Below are positions 5,670 to 6,027 of a stretch of DNA of 6,027 nt, in pieces. Source of the DNA: an uncultured Ruminococcus sp. (GTDB lineage Bacteria > Bacillota > Clostridia > Oscillospirales > Ruminococcaceae); NCBI GenBank assembly GCA_947177345.1, contig CAMWUB010000096.1, forward strand, positions 1 to 6,027, in the 5' to 3' direction. The stretch's first letter is position 1. Each line of letters starts with the position of its first letter. The notes under the pieces were generated by a model. That model worked only from the letters and a program-made list of their open reading frames with translations. It was not told the DNA's origin and did not search any database. Position numbers and translations under genes: made by a program.

Positions 5670-6017
5670 ATGAAAAATTTGCAGAGAGCAGAAAAACTTA
5701 TAAAGAAATACGGTTTTGATTTTGAAAAAATTCCAAAGCATGAAATAATAAGTCTGCTTGAAACTGAAATTGAAAACTATCAGGAGGGAAGTTCGGAATA
5801 TATAAGGCTTTTGTGTGGTTATCTTTTCTGTATCGGTGATAAAACTGATATTTTCTTGATAGAAAAGGCAAAGTACGGTATAAATATGGACGTAGGCTGT
5901 ATGATTGACTGGGAATGGCTTGAAAGTCTTAAAAACGACGGTATAGAAACTGAATACTGTTATTACAGAAACAAAATGACAGAAAATTTTATAGAATACT
6001 ATACAGCTGTATCTTAA
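5670..6017 (+). CDS. Uncharacterised 115-residue protein, coupled to UPF0210
   Basis: A soluble protein with a helical N-terminus (MKNLQRAEKLIKKYGFDFEK), an acidic helix (SLLETEIENYQEG, 28-40), then SSEYIRLLCGYLFCIGDKTD (41-60) and IFLIEKAKYGINMDVGCMIDWEWLESL (61-87). The pattern of a short helical protein with LLxGYLFxIGD followed by an AK...D..C.ID block reminds me of small proteins annotated as hypothetical or immunity-like in Firmicutes and Bacteroidetes. That is recollection, not proof, and no toxin gene lies beside it. The ATG at 5670 is four bases after the UPF0210 stop and has no Shine-Dalgarno site, so it probably depends on ribosomes finishing the upstream gene. An in-frame GTG at 5622 would add 16 residues inside UPF0210 and is less likely. 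The DNA is much more AT-rich than its neighbour (16 G/C in 5701-5760, against 31 of 60 in 5281-5340), suggesting a later addition. Confidence 0.78.
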   Translation: MKNLQRAEKLIKKYGFDFEKIPKHEIISLLETEIENYQEGSSEYIRLLCGYLFCIGDKTDIFLIEKAKYGINMDVGCMIDWEWLESLKNDGIETEYCYYRNKMTENFIEYYTAVS

Positions 6018-6027
6018 ACACATCTAC

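Noticed and set aside
5655..6023. Antisense 122-codon minus-strand frame, rich in Phe, Tyr, Val and Cys
   Set aside because: The apparent hydrophobic character arises from reading A-rich coding DNA on the opposite strand. There is no ribosome site, and it overlaps the sense gene throughout.
1..6027. Frequent TCCGG/CCGGA words as a possible dispersed repeat or uptake signal
   Set aside because: Most occurrences fall in coding frames and can be explained by preference for TCC, CCG and GGA codons. I see no extended conserved flank or regular spacing.

Overview
The window looks like chromosomal DNA from a low-to-moderate GC Firmicute, most like a Ruminococcus-type member of the Oscillospiraceae (Clostridia). 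The grounds are strong AAGGAGG-type Shine-Dalgarno sites, sigma-A promoters with extended -10 elements, an IspE of the MEP isoprenoid pathway, an Lrp/AsnC regulator joined to a class I aminotransferase, and a UPF0237/UPF0210 pair. The genus is an inference from gene content and codon style, not something a single motif proves.

The layout is two divergent operons that start from one intergenic region at about 3882-4021. Leftward (minus strand), from promoter to window edge, run: a PHP-family histidinol-phosphatase-like hydrolase (3036-3881), an Lrp/AsnC regulator (2538-3011), a PLP-dependent aminotransferase (1351-2538), ispE (492-1361), an uncharacterised 117-residue protein (127-480), and the start of another uncharacterised protein cut by the window edge (1-98). 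Gaps are 1-28 bases or genes overlap, and I see no terminator or internal promoter, so this is probably one transcript. Rightward (plus strand) run: a UPF0237 ACT-domain protein (4022-4291), its usual partner UPF0210/DUF711 (4307-5665), and an uncharacterised 115-residue protein (5670-6017).

The two promoters are back to back and nearly mirror images. Each has a TTGC-type -35, a 17-base spacer and a TGA-TATAAT extended -10, and the two -35 boxes are 15 bases apart. An imperfect 20-base dyad fills the spacer of the leftward promoter and is a candidate operator. The Lrp-type regulator of the leftward operon is an obvious candidate to act there, but nothing in the sequence proves it.

Functionally, the leftward operon mixes amino-acid metabolism (regulator plus aminotransferase, and a histidinol-phosphatase-like enzyme) with an essential isoprenoid kinase. 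The rightward operon holds a conserved sensor-like/enzyme-like pair of unknown function. Both outer edges are visibly more AT-rich than the core and hold small proteins that I cannot assign. No RNA genes, mobile elements, CRISPR arrays or terminators are visible, and no stretch over 300 bases lacks a gene. I find no convincing new multi-gene system. The points most worth a second look are the UPF0237/UPF0210 pair with its mirrored control region, and an apparent in-frame deletion beside the catalytic aspartate of IspE.
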